NCBI GenBank assembly: GCA_034717985.1
Contig: JAYEMH010000009.1
Coordinates: 1 to 48,730, forward strand
DNA from: JAYEMH01 sp034717985 [NCBI: Candidatus Ratteibacteria bacterium]
Lineage (GTDB): Bacteria > CAZDME01 > JAYEMH01
Length of the DNA: 48,730 nucleotides
Direction: 5' to 3'
Part shown: piece after piece, positions 27,112 to 36,600 of the stretch
Layout of the letters: every line of letters begins with the position of its first letter
Position numbering within the stretch: position 1 is the first letter of the stretch
Translations under genes and position numbers: made by a program
Notes under the pieces: generated by a model
What the model saw: the letters and a program-made list of their open reading frames with translations, nothing else
Database searches by the model: none
What the model was told of the DNA's origin: nothing

Positions 27112-27140
27112 ATTATAGCATAACGATATAATTGTTAAGA
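27112..27140 (-). promoter_or_regulatory. Possible promoter of the deacetylase-sigma-antisigma operon
   Basis: Minus-strand TATAAT (27112-27117) with a poor -35 (TCTTAA, 17-bp spacing). The leader between it and the gene contains the hairpin TCTGCTG...CAGCAGA (about 27086-27107). Confidence 0.4.
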
Positions 27141-27172
27141 AAGATTTTTTGCAGGATTTTTTGCAGGAGACC

Positions 27173-27201
27173 TTGACTTTTGCGAAAATATAGGGTATAC
27201 T
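27173..27201 (+). promoter_or_regulatory. Promoter of the candidate small RNA
   Basis: TTGACT (27173-27178), 17-bp spacer, TATACT (27196-27201), on the plus strand where no long gene follows. Confidence 0.7.
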
Positions 27202-27207
27202 ATAATT

Positions 27208-27294
27208 AGGTACAAATAATAAAGGAGGTAACTGGTAGCGATAGCTATTAAGGCCTACAACCTGAAAAAAAGCCCGTTAAACGGGCTTTTTTTT
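27208..27294 (+). ncRNA. Candidate orphan small RNA of about 87 nt
   Basis: A consensus promoter and a strong terminator bracket a short transcript. Its 5' part is unstructured with AAAGGAGG (27221-27228). GGUAGC-GAUA-GCUAUU forms a 6-bp hairpin (27234-27249), and the terminator stem closes it. AGGAGG is complementary to the 16S anti-Shine-Dalgarno sequence. An alternative is a tiny ORF from CTG 27232 encoding about 23 residues (VAIAIKAYNLKKSPLNGLFF...) that runs through the terminator; it lacks a normal start codon. I cannot match the RNA to a known family. Confidence 0.5.
27264..27294. terminator. Bidirectional intrinsic terminator
   Basis: AAAAAAAGCCCG-TTAAA-CGGGCTTTTTTTT reads as a terminator on both strands, so it can end the plus-strand small RNA and the minus-strand 918-aa gene. 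A 20-bp AT palindrome (TTTTATACTATAGTATAAAA, 27291-27310) adjoins it. Confidence 0.85.
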
Positions 27295-27310
27295 ATACTA
27301 TAGTATAAAA

Positions 27311-27428
27311 AAATTTACGGCATCAATTCTGTCTAATTTTATTCTGTTCATCCTGTCAGAAACTTTCTGCCTTTATTTTTGCATTTTCTTTTCCTCTGTG
27401 TGCTCTGTGGTTCATTTTTAAATGTGTT
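27311..27428. repeat. Family A/B repeats downstream of the J-domain gene
   Basis: TCCTGTCAGAAACTTTCTGCC and CTCTGTGTGCTCTGTGGTTC are present; the same words occur at 37027-37095. No gene is visible. Confidence 0.6.
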
Positions 27429-30185
27429 TTAGGCGCCAGAAAGAATATGAAGGTAATCTTTATATTCTTTGTACTCTTTTTCTATATCCCCGGCTTCTAC
27501 CGGCGGCAGGTCAATAAACATTTCCTGCATAGTTATTGCCGCCTCCAGAGCCTCGGCCAATGAATAGACATTTCTTCCGTCTGCCTCTTTGAAAACAACA
27601 ATCGGTATATTTCGCTTTTTTGAGAAATGCTTGAGCCGAACCCGGTTTTGAGATTCAACTGTCCCTTTGATAACACAGAGAATATTTTTCTCTTCTCCTA
27701 TCAGGGTTTCTATTTCCTCTATTTCAGTAGCCCTATCTTTGAGCCCAAGTTCTTCGTCTGTTTTCGTTGTTATTTTCAACTCCGGGGCAGTTTCCTTTAT
27801 TAACTCTTTTAAAATATTGTTGTATACCGGGGTATCGGCGTATAAAATGACCTTATCCAGCACATTATTCTTCAAAAGAATTCCTAAACTTTCTTCTAAA
27901 TCTATAACCCCGCCATTGGCCAACAACGGCTCGGAATAAAGAATAAGAGATTGTGGAGTAGAAAATTTGTGTGCCTCGGTGGCCTTTTGTAAAAGGCCAA
28001 GGTTACGGCTATATTGCCGCGAAAGTGATTCTGTCTTTTTTAATCTAATTATTGATTTTCTAAATTCTTCGGACACAAGCTCAATTTCCCGCGCTTTTAT
28101 AAGTGCCCTAATTTCTCTTTGGCCTATGCTTCTTTTCATACTCCAGAATTCTCTAATCACTCCGTTCACTTCCTCCTTTGGTTTATCGACTAAGATAGAA
28201 AAAGTATTACTAACCTCCTCCAAATTTGTCATTCCTTTTTTCATATCTTTTTTCACTTGGGCATAATTATTGCTGGCTCTTTTCCCTTCCCAATTCTTCC
28301 TTTCAAGGTTTGCGATAATCTTCCAGCTCTGGATATGCACTGTTGAAGCTGAGATTTTCAATTCCTTACCAATTTCCTTCAAACTCTTACCTTCATTTGT
28401 TCTAATCATTATCCAATAGTCTCGCTCGGTAAAGCGAGAAGGTCCCAAAGCCGTCTCTGCCCCTAATGGAGCTGAGTCACCAGCTCTGAGATGGGCCGCC
28501 TTAACCCTGGCCGCAACGGCCTTTATTTGTCCATCGCTTGGCTTAGCGAATTTCAACTCTGGATTTCCCCTTATTATATCTTCCGGATTCATATTCCTTA
28601 ACCATTCGGGTAGATAATAAGCGCTAATTCTTCCATCATCTACTGCCTTTACTACTTCCACCAAACCAACAGCCCGCAAAGCTTTTAATTCCTTGTATAT
28701 GGTTGTTGGAGAATCGTTGCCGCCTCTTTTTTCCGCCATCTCTTTTACTCTTTTGGAATTATTGCCAAAGATTCCCTCTTTATGCATATATGCCAGTAAT
28801 GTTGCCGGGGTACCTAATTTATATCTATCAAATTTACCTGATAGTATCTCATATGCTTTATTTACTTCTTTGAATTTGTCCTCTACTTCGTTAGGGTTGT
28901 CTCTATTCAAATCAGGATGATATTTCTTTGCTAATCTTTTGTATGCTTTTTTTATTTCCTCTTTTGAAGCGCCGCGATCTAAACCAAGTGTGTTATAATA
29001 ATCTTTTGGATAGGACGGGGGGCTGACTGTAATATTTTCAGCACTAGAATTATACGACATACGATAACACTTCCCTATCAGATATATGATGTCTTCCGCC
29101 TTCTTTGCTCGTTGCACTGTGTCGCTAATTAAGCATGTTATCAGATCATGATAATGCCCCATGCGGTCAAAATCCTCTTTTTCTTTTCGTCGCAATTTAT
29201 TTCCTTGTGTTATGAATACTTCGATTATATTTTTTGCTTTTGCCAAACTAATATGCTCATGCTTTGCTAAACTCTTATAAAGATTGCGAATGATTAATAT
29301 TATGCTTTCATAAAAAAACCTTTGCTCTGCATTCATAAACCCATTTATATTTACATCTCTTATTGCATTTAAAATTGTTTGATTTATTTCTTGTAAATAT
29401 TTTGGATTATCACTTTTCACTATTGTTAATAGATGAAATGCATTGCCAGAAATATAAAACTCTGCTTGCAAGGGTGTTAATTCATCTGCATATTCTATCA
29501 TTTTCTCAATTATTTCTATATCTTCTTTACCTAACTTTGGAACTTTAATATCGAGTGGGTCCTCAGAGTCACTGTAAATTTTAATCTTTTCCAATATCCG
29601 CTTTTTTCTTTCTTCAAGAGAATCTTTGTCAGAAGAAAACCTCACCTTTCCAGGAATTATCAAATTCGCCACTCCCAGACCACCTGTATTACCGTGAATT
29701 ATCTTTTCAAAAGTGACAACAAGCTTTTTATTTTCAATTCGGTTGCGAACTTCTGCAATTACCTTATTAGGATCTTTATCTTTTTTACGAAGCTCTAAGT
29801 AATAATTTACTGCATCAATTATTTTATCTGCTTCCTGAGCATTCAGCTCGGCGCGTTTAATGCAATCTGGAACTCGTTTGCGGATATTAAATTCTTCTTC
29901 CATTATTGTTACTTTTTTTGGGTTTTCTTTTATTGAAACTACACGCAAAGAAAAATCCGCCTTCGCCCAAGCCAAATCTACCAAGACCGTGCTGATAAAA
30001 AAAGCCCCGATAACAACTAAAGAAATTGCCTTCAGGAGCAATTTCTTCCGTATATCGTATATCGTATTTCGCCCTCTGGAATTTCGAAGAAATTCCGAGG
30101 ACTGAATCCCGGAAAATCTTCGATTTTCTCGGGGTATCTCGTTATCAATTTTTCTCATAAATGACTCATCTATTTCTATCCGCAT
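27429..30185 (-). CDS. Leader-J-domain-helix-turn-helix protein under c-di-GMP riboswitch
   Basis: 918 aa. A hydrophobic segment (about 48-74) ends VDLAWA, matching the leader of the giant protein (IDLVWA). Residues 80-390 are helical and unrecognised. A J-domain follows (395-450: [20 protein letters not shown] with H423-P-D425, the Hsp70-stimulating motif). Then come a winged-helix-like segment (about 490-530), a LuxR/sigma-4-like helix-turn-helix (about 585-630, [17 protein letters not shown]), and an alpha/beta C-terminal domain with [18 protein letters not shown]. Cytoplasmic-type domains behind an export-like leader are contradictory, so the leader may be an anchor or may vary by start. 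No ribosome site precedes ATG 30185; TTG at about residue 49 is an alternative start after the repeat-derived N-terminus. Confidence 0.75.
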   Translation of the reverse strand: MRIEIDESFMRKIDNEIPRENRRFSGIQSSEFLRNSRGRNTIYDIRKKLLLKAISLVVIGAFFISTVLVDLAWAKADFSLRVVSIKENPKKVTIMEEEFNIRKRVPDCIKRAELNAQEADKIIDAVNYYLELRKKDKDPNKVIAEVRNRIENKKLVVTFEKIIHGNTGGLGVANLIIPGKVRFSSDKDSLEERKKRILEKIKIYSDSEDPLDIKVPKLGKEDIEIIEKMIEYADELTPLQAEFYISGNAFHLLTIVKSDNPKYLQEINQTILNAIRDVNINGFMNAEQRFFYESIILIIRNLYKSLAKHEHISLAKAKNIIEVFITQGNKLRRKEKEDFDRMGHYHDLITCLISDTVQRAKKAEDIIYLIGKCYRMSYNSSAENITVSPPSYPKDYYNTLGLDRGASKEEIKKAYKRLAKKYHPDLNRDNPNEVEDKFKEVNKAYEILSGKFDRYKLGTPATLLAYMHKEGIFGNNSKRVKEMAEKRGGNDSPTTIYKELKALRAVGLVEVVKAVDDGRISAYYLPEWLRNMNPEDIIRGNPELKFAKPSDGQIKAVAARVKAAHLRAGDSAPLGAETALGPSRFTERDYWIMIRTNEGKSLKEIGKELKISASTVHIQSWKIIANLERKNWEGKRASNNYAQVKKDMKKGMTNLEEVSNTFSILVDKPKEEVNGVIREFWSMKRSIGQREIRALIKAREIELVSEEFRKSIIRLKKTESLSRQYSRNLGLLQKATEAHKFSTPQSLILYSEPLLANGGVIDLEESLGILLKNNVLDKVILYADTPVYNNILKELIKETAPELKITTKTDEELGLKDRATEIEEIETLIGEEKNILCVIKGTVESQNRVRLKHFSKKRNIPIVVFKEADGRNVYSLAEALEAAITMQEMFIDLPPVEAGDIEKEYKEYKDYLHILSGA
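30049..30134. repeat. Repeat D plus two palindromes in the N-terminal codons of the J-domain protein
   Basis: CGTATATCGTATATCGTATT (30049-30068) is repeat D. GGAATTTC-gaa-GAAATTCC (30078-30096) and CCCGGAAAATC-ttc-GATTTTCTCGGG (30108-30134) are palindromes. All are translated as part of residues 18-46, ahead of the hydrophobic leader. Confidence 0.55.
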
Positions 30186-30430
30186 TTCGTAAAAACAAAA
30201 ATTTTACCACCGAAACACCGAATTTAAGAAGCACAGAATTTTAAAAAAATTTATGCCATAACTCCATGGGTCTATATTTCAAATTCATTTTTCAGTGTCT
30301 CCGAGCTTCCGTGCTTCAGTGGTTAATTTTCTTTTTTTGTTTTTCGCTTTGCGCTTTTAGCTTTACGCTTTAATCTTTCCTCTGTGAGCTCTGTGGTTAT
30401 TTTTTATTTAATCCCGTAAATCCTGTCAGA
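30186..30430. repeat. Repeat-rich leader between riboswitch and J-domain gene
   Basis: A 245-bp stretch of short repeats: CAGTGTCTCCGAGCTTCCGT, TTTTCGCTTTGCGCTTTTAG, CTCTGTGAGCTCTGTGGTTA and TCCCGTAAATCCTGTCAG. It separates the riboswitch from its presumed target. No ORF or promoter is evident. Confidence 0.55.
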
Positions 30431-30471
30431 AAAATAAACAGACTGAGCCACCTATATTCTAGGCAACTCAG
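30431..30471 (-). terminator. Riboswitch-controlled terminator, copy 2
   Basis: Minus-strand CUGAGUUGCCUA pairs with UAGGUGGCUCAG (12 bp with three G-U pairs), followed by UCUGUUUAUUUUU. Relative to copy 1, one A-U pair is replaced by G-U, so pairing is kept in the minus-strand RNA but not as perfect DNA symmetry. Confidence 0.7.
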
Positions 30472-30579
30472 CCTTCCTTCGACTACGCTCAGGGTTGCTT
30501 TCAGCAAGGATCTGTAGTTTTGCATTGCCCCCGCGTTTAGATTTCTTTGAAATCTGCGGGGGTTACCTTTTTCTAGAAT
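30456..30579 (-). ncRNA. Cyclic di-GMP-I (GEMM) riboswitch, copy 2
   Basis: Minus strand: AAAAAGGUAACCCCC, P2 hairpin CCCCCGC/GCGGGGG extended by GAUUUC/GAAAUC with an AAA loop, core GGCAAUGCAAAACUACAG, a longer P3, then AAGGAAGGCUGAGUUGCC. P1 is AUUCUAG (30573-30579) with CUAGAAU (30456-30462). The ligand-contacting G, A and C aligned to Vc2 G20/A47/C92 are present. The core differs from the consensus GGGACGCAAAGCU, so affinity may differ from copy 1. P3 includes the palindrome CCTGAGCGTAGTCGAAGG. The 3' strand of P1 also belongs to the terminator, predicting an ON switch for the J-domain gene. Confidence 0.78.
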
Positions 30580-30593
30580 TCTATCTTGTGTTA

Positions 30594-30622
30594 ATTATAG
30601 CATATATATCCGCTAAAATCAA
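30594..30622 (-). promoter_or_regulatory. Promoter of riboswitch copy 2
   Basis: Minus-strand TTGATT (30617-30622), 17-bp spacer, TATAAT (30594-30599), immediately after the addB stop codon. The start of transcription would fall just before the aptamer. Confidence 0.8.
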
Positions 30623-30633
30623 ATTTTTCGGTT

Positions 30634-33480
30634 TCACCGGCACATACATTTAAATGCACAATACCGGCAGTTGTTTTCGTTTTCATAATCGGCAGCGAAA
30701 GTTTTCTCCGCATCTAATATTTCCTGAAGGGTAAAGCCAAGCGCCTTCAGACAAATCTCTATTGTTTTGTCCGTATCACTGTTTTTATCGGGAAAATAGG
30801 TCAGCTTGGGACTTCTCAAGCTGTAAAGCGCGGCATTCAGGTTTTCTTCTTTATATTTTTTCTTTTCAAAATAATAGTAAAGAGGCAGCTGAAATGACTT
30901 TAAGCGCTCCTTTATGGATTTTCTTCCCGCTTCCATATTTTCCAGTAAAGCGGTCCGCTGGGGCTTTTGCGTATCAATACCGGTCTTATAATCCAATATC
31001 AAGACCGAGCCGTCCTGGAGCTTATCCACCCGGTCAACGACGTAAGTAAAATCAAAGCTGAGGGCGCCAAACTCCAGTTTCTCTTTGAACTTCCGCTCAA
31101 GATAAAGAATTTCCTTCACATTTCTCTCCGGACTGTTTTCCTCAAAATCCAAAAACCTCTCAAGTTTGAAACGCATCACCTCTTCAAGCAGGAATGAGCC
31201 GGAGCGCATTCTCCTGCTGAAAGTTTTCTTGAATCTCTCATCAAATATTTTAAAAAAACTCCGGCGGAATTTCTGATTGATTTCCGGTTTTTCCCCGATA
31301 AATCCGGCAAAGACATTATCAAGAAGCTGATGAATAAAAATTCCTATTTCTCTGCCCTCAGGTTCTTCCGGCAGTTTCTCTTTCTCTTCAAGCCCGAGGA
31401 CGTATTTATAATAGAACCTCAGCGGGCAGTGGATATATGTATTCAGGCTGGAGGCAGAATAGATTCGGTTCTTCAAGAATTTTATCATCTCCTTAGTCTT
31501 TTTGACGGCTGTTTTAACAGGCAGTACATTTACGGAAAAACTGAGGCGGGTTAGAGGAATTACCTCAAAACTTTTTTTCTTCTGCTGCCTCTCCCAGATA
31601 AGTCCTTCGAGAAACCTGCTTTTCTCCTTTTGGGGATTTTCTTCGTAAATCAGGTGCACCTCTTTAGCCGCCGAAATTAATCGCCTGAATTGATAGCGCT
31701 GTATCTCCTCTTCATTTTTAATAATATCCATGCCCAGATTTAATTTGACATCATACGGGATAAGCGGGTCATGAAGGCGCAGTTTGGGCAGAATAGATTC
31801 ATTCGCATCCATTATAATGACATTTTCAAAGTTCAGGGAACGGGTCTCCAGCATCCCTAAAATTTGGATGCCTTTAAGCGGAGAGCCGGCAAAAGCGACC
31901 ATTTCGTTCTCTAACATATTCCGGAATATCTTAAAAACATCTTCCCGGCTAAAATCCTCCCGGGAAAAAGATGCGTTATACAGCTCGTCTCTTATGGAAT
32001 ACATTCTCTCGGCAATTTTAAGGTTTAAAGGATAATTTTCCATAAAACTTTTTCGGACAAGAATATCCAGCAATTTCCCCAGCGATTCGGCAAAGTTCCG
32101 GAAGTTTGATATTTCTTCCCAGAGAGTGAATAAAAGCAGATGGATTTCTTTAAGAATATGTTCCAGCTCATCCACAGAGGTTTCAATATCCATATGCCGC
32201 AGTGTTTCCGCCGCCAGTTTATAAAGAGCGGTGTCTGATTCGATTTCCTCCGGCTTGACAAAAAGGCGGCCGCTTACAGATGTATTTTCCATACCCAGAA
32301 GCGCCTCTTCTATCTTGTGGACTAAAATCCGGGTGGCGTTGAAATTTGAAAGGATTTTAAGATTTTTAACCAGCGGCTGGCTTAAAGCGGCGATATAGTC
32401 TTTAGCGTAGTATTTTTCTCCCCTTTTTGTTTTCTGTGCCCGGACTATAAATTCAAACAAAGAATAAAGAGAACTTCTCTCTAAAGGATATCCCAGTGAT
32501 ACGTTGAAGTCGCCGAAAGATTTCCCTATTTCCGAAACCAGCGGTATCATACTGCTTGAATCCGGAAGAACAACAACGGTAGAATCAAGCTTATCTATTT
32601 TTTTCAGTATCTCCCTGACGGCGCAAACTTGCGAATGCTGGTCAAAAGCAGCATAGAGTTTTAAAGAGTAGTTATTTTCACTTTTGCGGCCTGGCTTAAC
32701 GGAACAGTTGAGGCTCTTGAAAGTATTTTTCAGCGGCGGCCATTTATCTTCATCTCCCTGGAATAAAAGAACAGCCTTCCGGTGTTTGAATAAATGTTTG
32801 ACTATTTCCTGCTCTGTCTTTTCCATATAGAAAAATCCGCAGAAAAGAATTTTTTCGAATTCATCGAACCTTACCTCCGGTATTAGTTTAGCAGCCGAAA
32901 GATAAATGAATCCCCGGGGAAAAGAATTTTTCTTAGGGAGCAGGGTATGATAGGCATTCCGAAGAGCAATAACATTTTTAAGCATGGCATTTATGTTTTC
33001 CGGGATGTCGTATCCGATGGCCGCGCTGGCCTGAACATCTCTCAAGGAATCTTGAGGTATATCTTCCATATCAAGGGTGTCGATAAACTTTGATATTTCT
33101 CTGGCCCAGGGTAAAAACTCCGAAAATTTCTCCCGTCCTTTTAGGATTTCCGGGGCAATATTCTTGACAAGATTATAGAACATATACCACGATTCCATAT
33201 TGGGCATTTTTTCAAAAGGAGTCTTTTTTGATAGTGCGTATCGGACAAACTCGTCAATAGAAAAAAAGGCCGGCGAAAAGAAACTGCCGCCCGTTCTTTT
33301 TAAGAGCGCCCTTCTTAGAAACAAAGCCGGCCTTTTCCCTTCAAAAACAAACGCCAGGCGGCTGATATCAGCGCCCTTCTTTATGAAATTGTCGTCAACA
33401 AAGCCGGCCAGGTTCTCTATAAAATCTTCATTTAAATTATAAGTTATAGCTTTATCCATAATCTCTGATTTAGACTCCAA
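30634..33480 (-). CDS. addB: AddB-like helicase-nuclease subunit (RecB-family nuclease)
   Basis: 948 aa. The first two-thirds is a divergent inactivated helicase fold with blocks such as ILGMLETRSLNFENVIIMDANES. The C-terminal PD-(D/E)XK nuclease shows YIHCPLRFYYKYVLGLEE, GIFIHQLLDNVF and VLILDYKTG. Cysteines C-x-x-C...C-x-C in NCRYCAFKCMCR, together with the upstream Cys in HCPLRF, match the 4Fe-4S staple of AddB. It partners with AddA to resect double-strand breaks. It follows addA on the same strand across a 166-bp repeat spacer, the reverse of the common addB-addA order. Confidence 0.85.
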   Translation of the reverse strand: MESKSEIMDKAITYNLNEDFIENLAGFVDDNFIKKGADISRLAFVFEGKRPALFLRRALLKRTGGSFFSPAFFSIDEFVRYALSKKTPFEKMPNMESWYMFYNLVKNIAPEILKGREKFSEFLPWAREISKFIDTLDMEDIPQDSLRDVQASAAIGYDIPENINAMLKNVIALRNAYHTLLPKKNSFPRGFIYLSAAKLIPEVRFDEFEKILFCGFFYMEKTEQEIVKHLFKHRKAVLLFQGDEDKWPPLKNTFKSLNCSVKPGRKSENNYSLKLYAAFDQHSQVCAVREILKKIDKLDSTVVVLPDSSSMIPLVSEIGKSFGDFNVSLGYPLERSSLYSLFEFIVRAQKTKRGEKYYAKDYIAALSQPLVKNLKILSNFNATRILVHKIEEALLGMENTSVSGRLFVKPEEIESDTALYKLAAETLRHMDIETSVDELEHILKEIHLLLFTLWEEISNFRNFAESLGKLLDILVRKSFMENYPLNLKIAERMYSIRDELYNASFSREDFSREDVFKIFRNMLENEMVAFAGSPLKGIQILGMLETRSLNFENVIIMDANESILPKLRLHDPLIPYDVKLNLGMDIIKNEEEIQRYQFRRLISAAKEVHLIYEENPQKEKSRFLEGLIWERQQKKKSFEVIPLTRLSFSVNVLPVKTAVKKTKEMIKFLKNRIYSASSLNTYIHCPLRFYYKYVLGLEEKEKLPEEPEGREIGIFIHQLLDNVFAGFIGEKPEINQKFRRSFFKIFDERFKKTFSRRMRSGSFLLEEVMRFKLERFLDFEENSPERNVKEILYLERKFKEKLEFGALSFDFTYVVDRVDKLQDGSVLILDYKTGIDTQKPQRTALLENMEAGRKSIKERLKSFQLPLYYYFEKKKYKEENLNAALYSLRSPKLTYFPDKNSDTDKTIEICLKALGFTLQEILDAEKTFAADYENENNCRYCAFKCMCR

Positions 33481-33646
33481 ACATCAGACTTTAGACATTA
33501 GACCTTGTCTATTGTCTTTCATCTTCTGTCTTTCGTCCCTCGTCTCTCATCTCCCGTCTTTCGTCTTTTGTCTTTGGTTTTTTGTCTATTGTCTATGGTC
33601 TATCGTCTATTGTCTATCTTTTCTAGTCTACTGTCTGAATTACAGC
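33481..33646. repeat. Pyrimidine GTCTATTGTCTA / TCTCATCTCCC repeat spacer
   Basis: The addA-addB gap consists of degenerate 7-bp units (TGTCTAT, CGTCTTT, CATCTCC). It includes the 17-mer CTCGTCTCTCATCTCCC (33539-33555) that recurs exactly inside the giant gene at 99-115. No gene, promoter or terminator is visible. Confidence 0.65.
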
Positions 33647-36600
33647 TTAACTTGTAATCTCCTCTATACTCAGGGTATCCAGATAAATAAGAAAACACTT
33701 TACTTTTAATCCCGGATAAAGTGATTTGACAATATTCATATATCCGATAATTTGCTCCTGCTGGATTTCGAATTCATCCTTTGAACTTTTATAATCGATA
33801 ATCCACGCCTCGTTAGCGGTTATAATCAGGCGGTCGATTCTCTTTGTATTCCCGGATGAACCGATAATTTCTTTCTCCTGGAATAAGGTTCCTTCTTTTA
33901 GATAGAAAAAAGGCTTGAATTTTTCCTCATCAAGCAGGTTTTGGATGAGGGATATATACTCATCTAATTTTTTGACGTAGGGAAAGACTAAACCCGCCTT
34001 CTCCCGGGCCTCTTTCAGGCAGGCGTTTTTATCCTGTTTATAAAGGTTGCCGACGCGGGATAAAATAAAATGCAGCACCCTGCCTCTGGCTATTTTATCT
34101 CTGTTTACAAGCTTGGACGGCCCGATAAATTCATCCTTTAAAATGCTTATCCAGTCTGAGTATCGGGAAACCGGCAGCCTGATAACGGTTTTTTTTAATT
34201 CCATAGGCGAAACCATCCCTTTAGGGACCACCGGCTCCCTGTATTCTCTTCTAATGCCGCTTTCATAAGATTCAAAAGGAATAAGAAGGCGAGCCATGTT
34301 TTTCCTGTTGCCGGTTTTTGACGGGATGAAGAGATATAACTCATATTTTGCCCTGGTGAGGGTCACATATAAATTATCCAACCCCTCAATCAGCGATTTC
34401 AGGTATTCTTCCCTGTATTCATTATCCAGCTTATCCGAATGCGCCCTATAACTTTTTTTAAGCTGGATGAGACTCAGACTGTTATCTTCAAACTGCTTTA
34501 CCAGATAAGGTTTTCGTGAACCGCTGACGCCTGAGCCGACATTTACCTCCAGCTCAAGGAATGGAATAATGACCACCGGGAACTCCAGTCCCTTGGCTTT
34601 ATGGATGGTGCTGATTTTTACCCCATTAGAAGTCCCTTGACACAAACTGTCAAGGGCAGTCGCCTGTGGCGACTTACTTCTAACGGGGTAAACAACATTT
34701 ACATAGAGTTCCTTTTCTTCTATTTCTTCGAAAAATTCCAGAAAAGAAGACAGCCCGGCGTAATCCTCTTCTCTCTTTTTGATAAGCTCGAGAAATTTCA
34801 TAAAAAAGCCCTGGTATTGAGGAAAATTTTCCATGACTTTAAACTTACCGAAGACACTAATCATAAGCTCATAGAGAGGGACAAAACCCACGCTCTTAAA
34901 GAATTCGTCTATTAAACTCTCCCAGGCATCAGGAAAACGGTTTCTGAATTTCCTGTAAAGATAAATACCCTTTCCTTTTTCCGCCGCCATCCTCAGCTTG
35001 AAGAGAAAATCCTGTATGCTCTCTCCGCTTATACCGGAAACTTTTTGAAAAATCTCACCCAGGATAAAAGAGGCAAATGAGAGCTCGTCAATGGGCGAAT
35101 TCAGAAATTTAAGAAACGAGACAATTTCTTTTACCAGCGGATGCTCGCGTATATTAAGGGTTTTCTCTGATTCAACCGGGATACCTTCCTCTATAAGCCA
35201 GGAGGTAAAAAGTTTAACATCCTTGTTTTCCCTGGTAAGAATGGCCATAGCACCGAAGGAAAACCTATTTTTAAGCTCGGCAATCAATGACATCAGCCTC
35301 TTCCGCATAATAATGTCTCTTTCATCCAGACGGGCGGCTTGAACCGTTTCTATCCTGACATACCCGTATGTATTTTCCCCTTTCCAGCTCTGCCTGGAAT
35401 CACTGAAAATCCTTATTACCCGGCCAATATCCTTATCCGATAAATCAAAAGAGCTTTTCTGCTCTTTTTCGGCATCCTTGATGAACCGCTTGAGGTTCTC
35501 GGCTGAAAATATTTGATTATTGAACTCTATAATTTCCTTCTGACTGCGGTAGTTTTTATCAAGAACAGCTTCTTTCGGTTCGAAACTTTTAAAGCCATCC
35601 TTAACCGAATCAAAAAGCGAAACATTCCCGCCTCTGAACCGGTAAATAGCCTGTTTTTTATCTCCAACATAAAATAGCGTGCCTCCCGAAGCGAGGGCTT
35701 CATTAATCATCGGAGATAAATTCCTCCATTGCAGCCTGCTTGTATCCTGAAATTCATCAATCAGGTAATGGCGAAAACGGACGGCCAGCCGGTAGTAAAG
35801 CTCAGCTACGCTTACTGATTCATCGCCAACCAAAGACTGCGCCAGGGTATTAAGTTCCGGCAGGAATATGATTTCATCCCTGCCGGAAAGTTTTTTAAAA
35901 TCACTCAATACCAAATTGAATATTTCGATGTAAGGGCTAAAGACGCTCTCTGATTCCAGCTCGCAGAGCCTGCCTAAATTCTTGCGTAGATTATTCCATA
36001 ACCTGATAATTTCCTCCGGCGCCTCTTTGTTTTTTTTAACCGGAAAGTGCCTCTTTTCAAAATAAGCAGAAAGACTATCTACGTTAAAACTGTCCCTGTT
36101 TTTCTTCAGGAAAACATTCAGGGCATTTATAAAACGTCCGTCCGAATGTTCCGGGGCATTGTCGGCAATTTCCTTGATAAGATTGATAACAGTCTTTTTC
36201 CTTTTACGCAGAGAAGCCGTTTCAATACCGGTTTCCCTGAATATGCCCCCATAGGTATTAGTGCCGTTATAAAGAGATTTTATCAGGCCGAACATATCCT
36301 TTTTGACCAGCCAGCTTTCCCTGTTTTCCACCCAGAGGTAAGATTTCAGAAACCGGGTGAAAACTTCAAGGATATTTCTGTCAGTCCCTGCCCGCTCTAT
36401 AAGTCTATCAAGACTGTATTCCAGATATTTATAGAAGCCCTCTTTTATTCTAAAATCAGAAGCCAGGCGAAGGTGAAAAGCACAGCCGGAAAGAAGGCTC
36501 TTGATAAAACTGTCAATAGTCTCAACCTGGAAGAAATTGTAATGGCTTATGATTTCATCTACGAATATAGAAGCGAGTTTTTTTGCTTCCTCTTCACCAA

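Noticed and set aside
27232-27303. CTG-initiated 23-residue ORF inside the candidate small RNA
   Set aside because: Non-standard start too close to AGGAGG, and the frame continues through the terminator stem; kept only as an alternative in the ncRNA entry.
27291-27310. 20-bp perfect AT palindrome as an operator
   Set aside because: It directly extends the T-run and A-run of the bidirectional terminator, and no promoter overlaps it; simple terminator context explains it better.
33481-33646. Possible CRISPR-like array in the addA-addB spacer
   Set aside because: Units are only about 7 bp and degenerate, with no spacers and no cas genes nearby.
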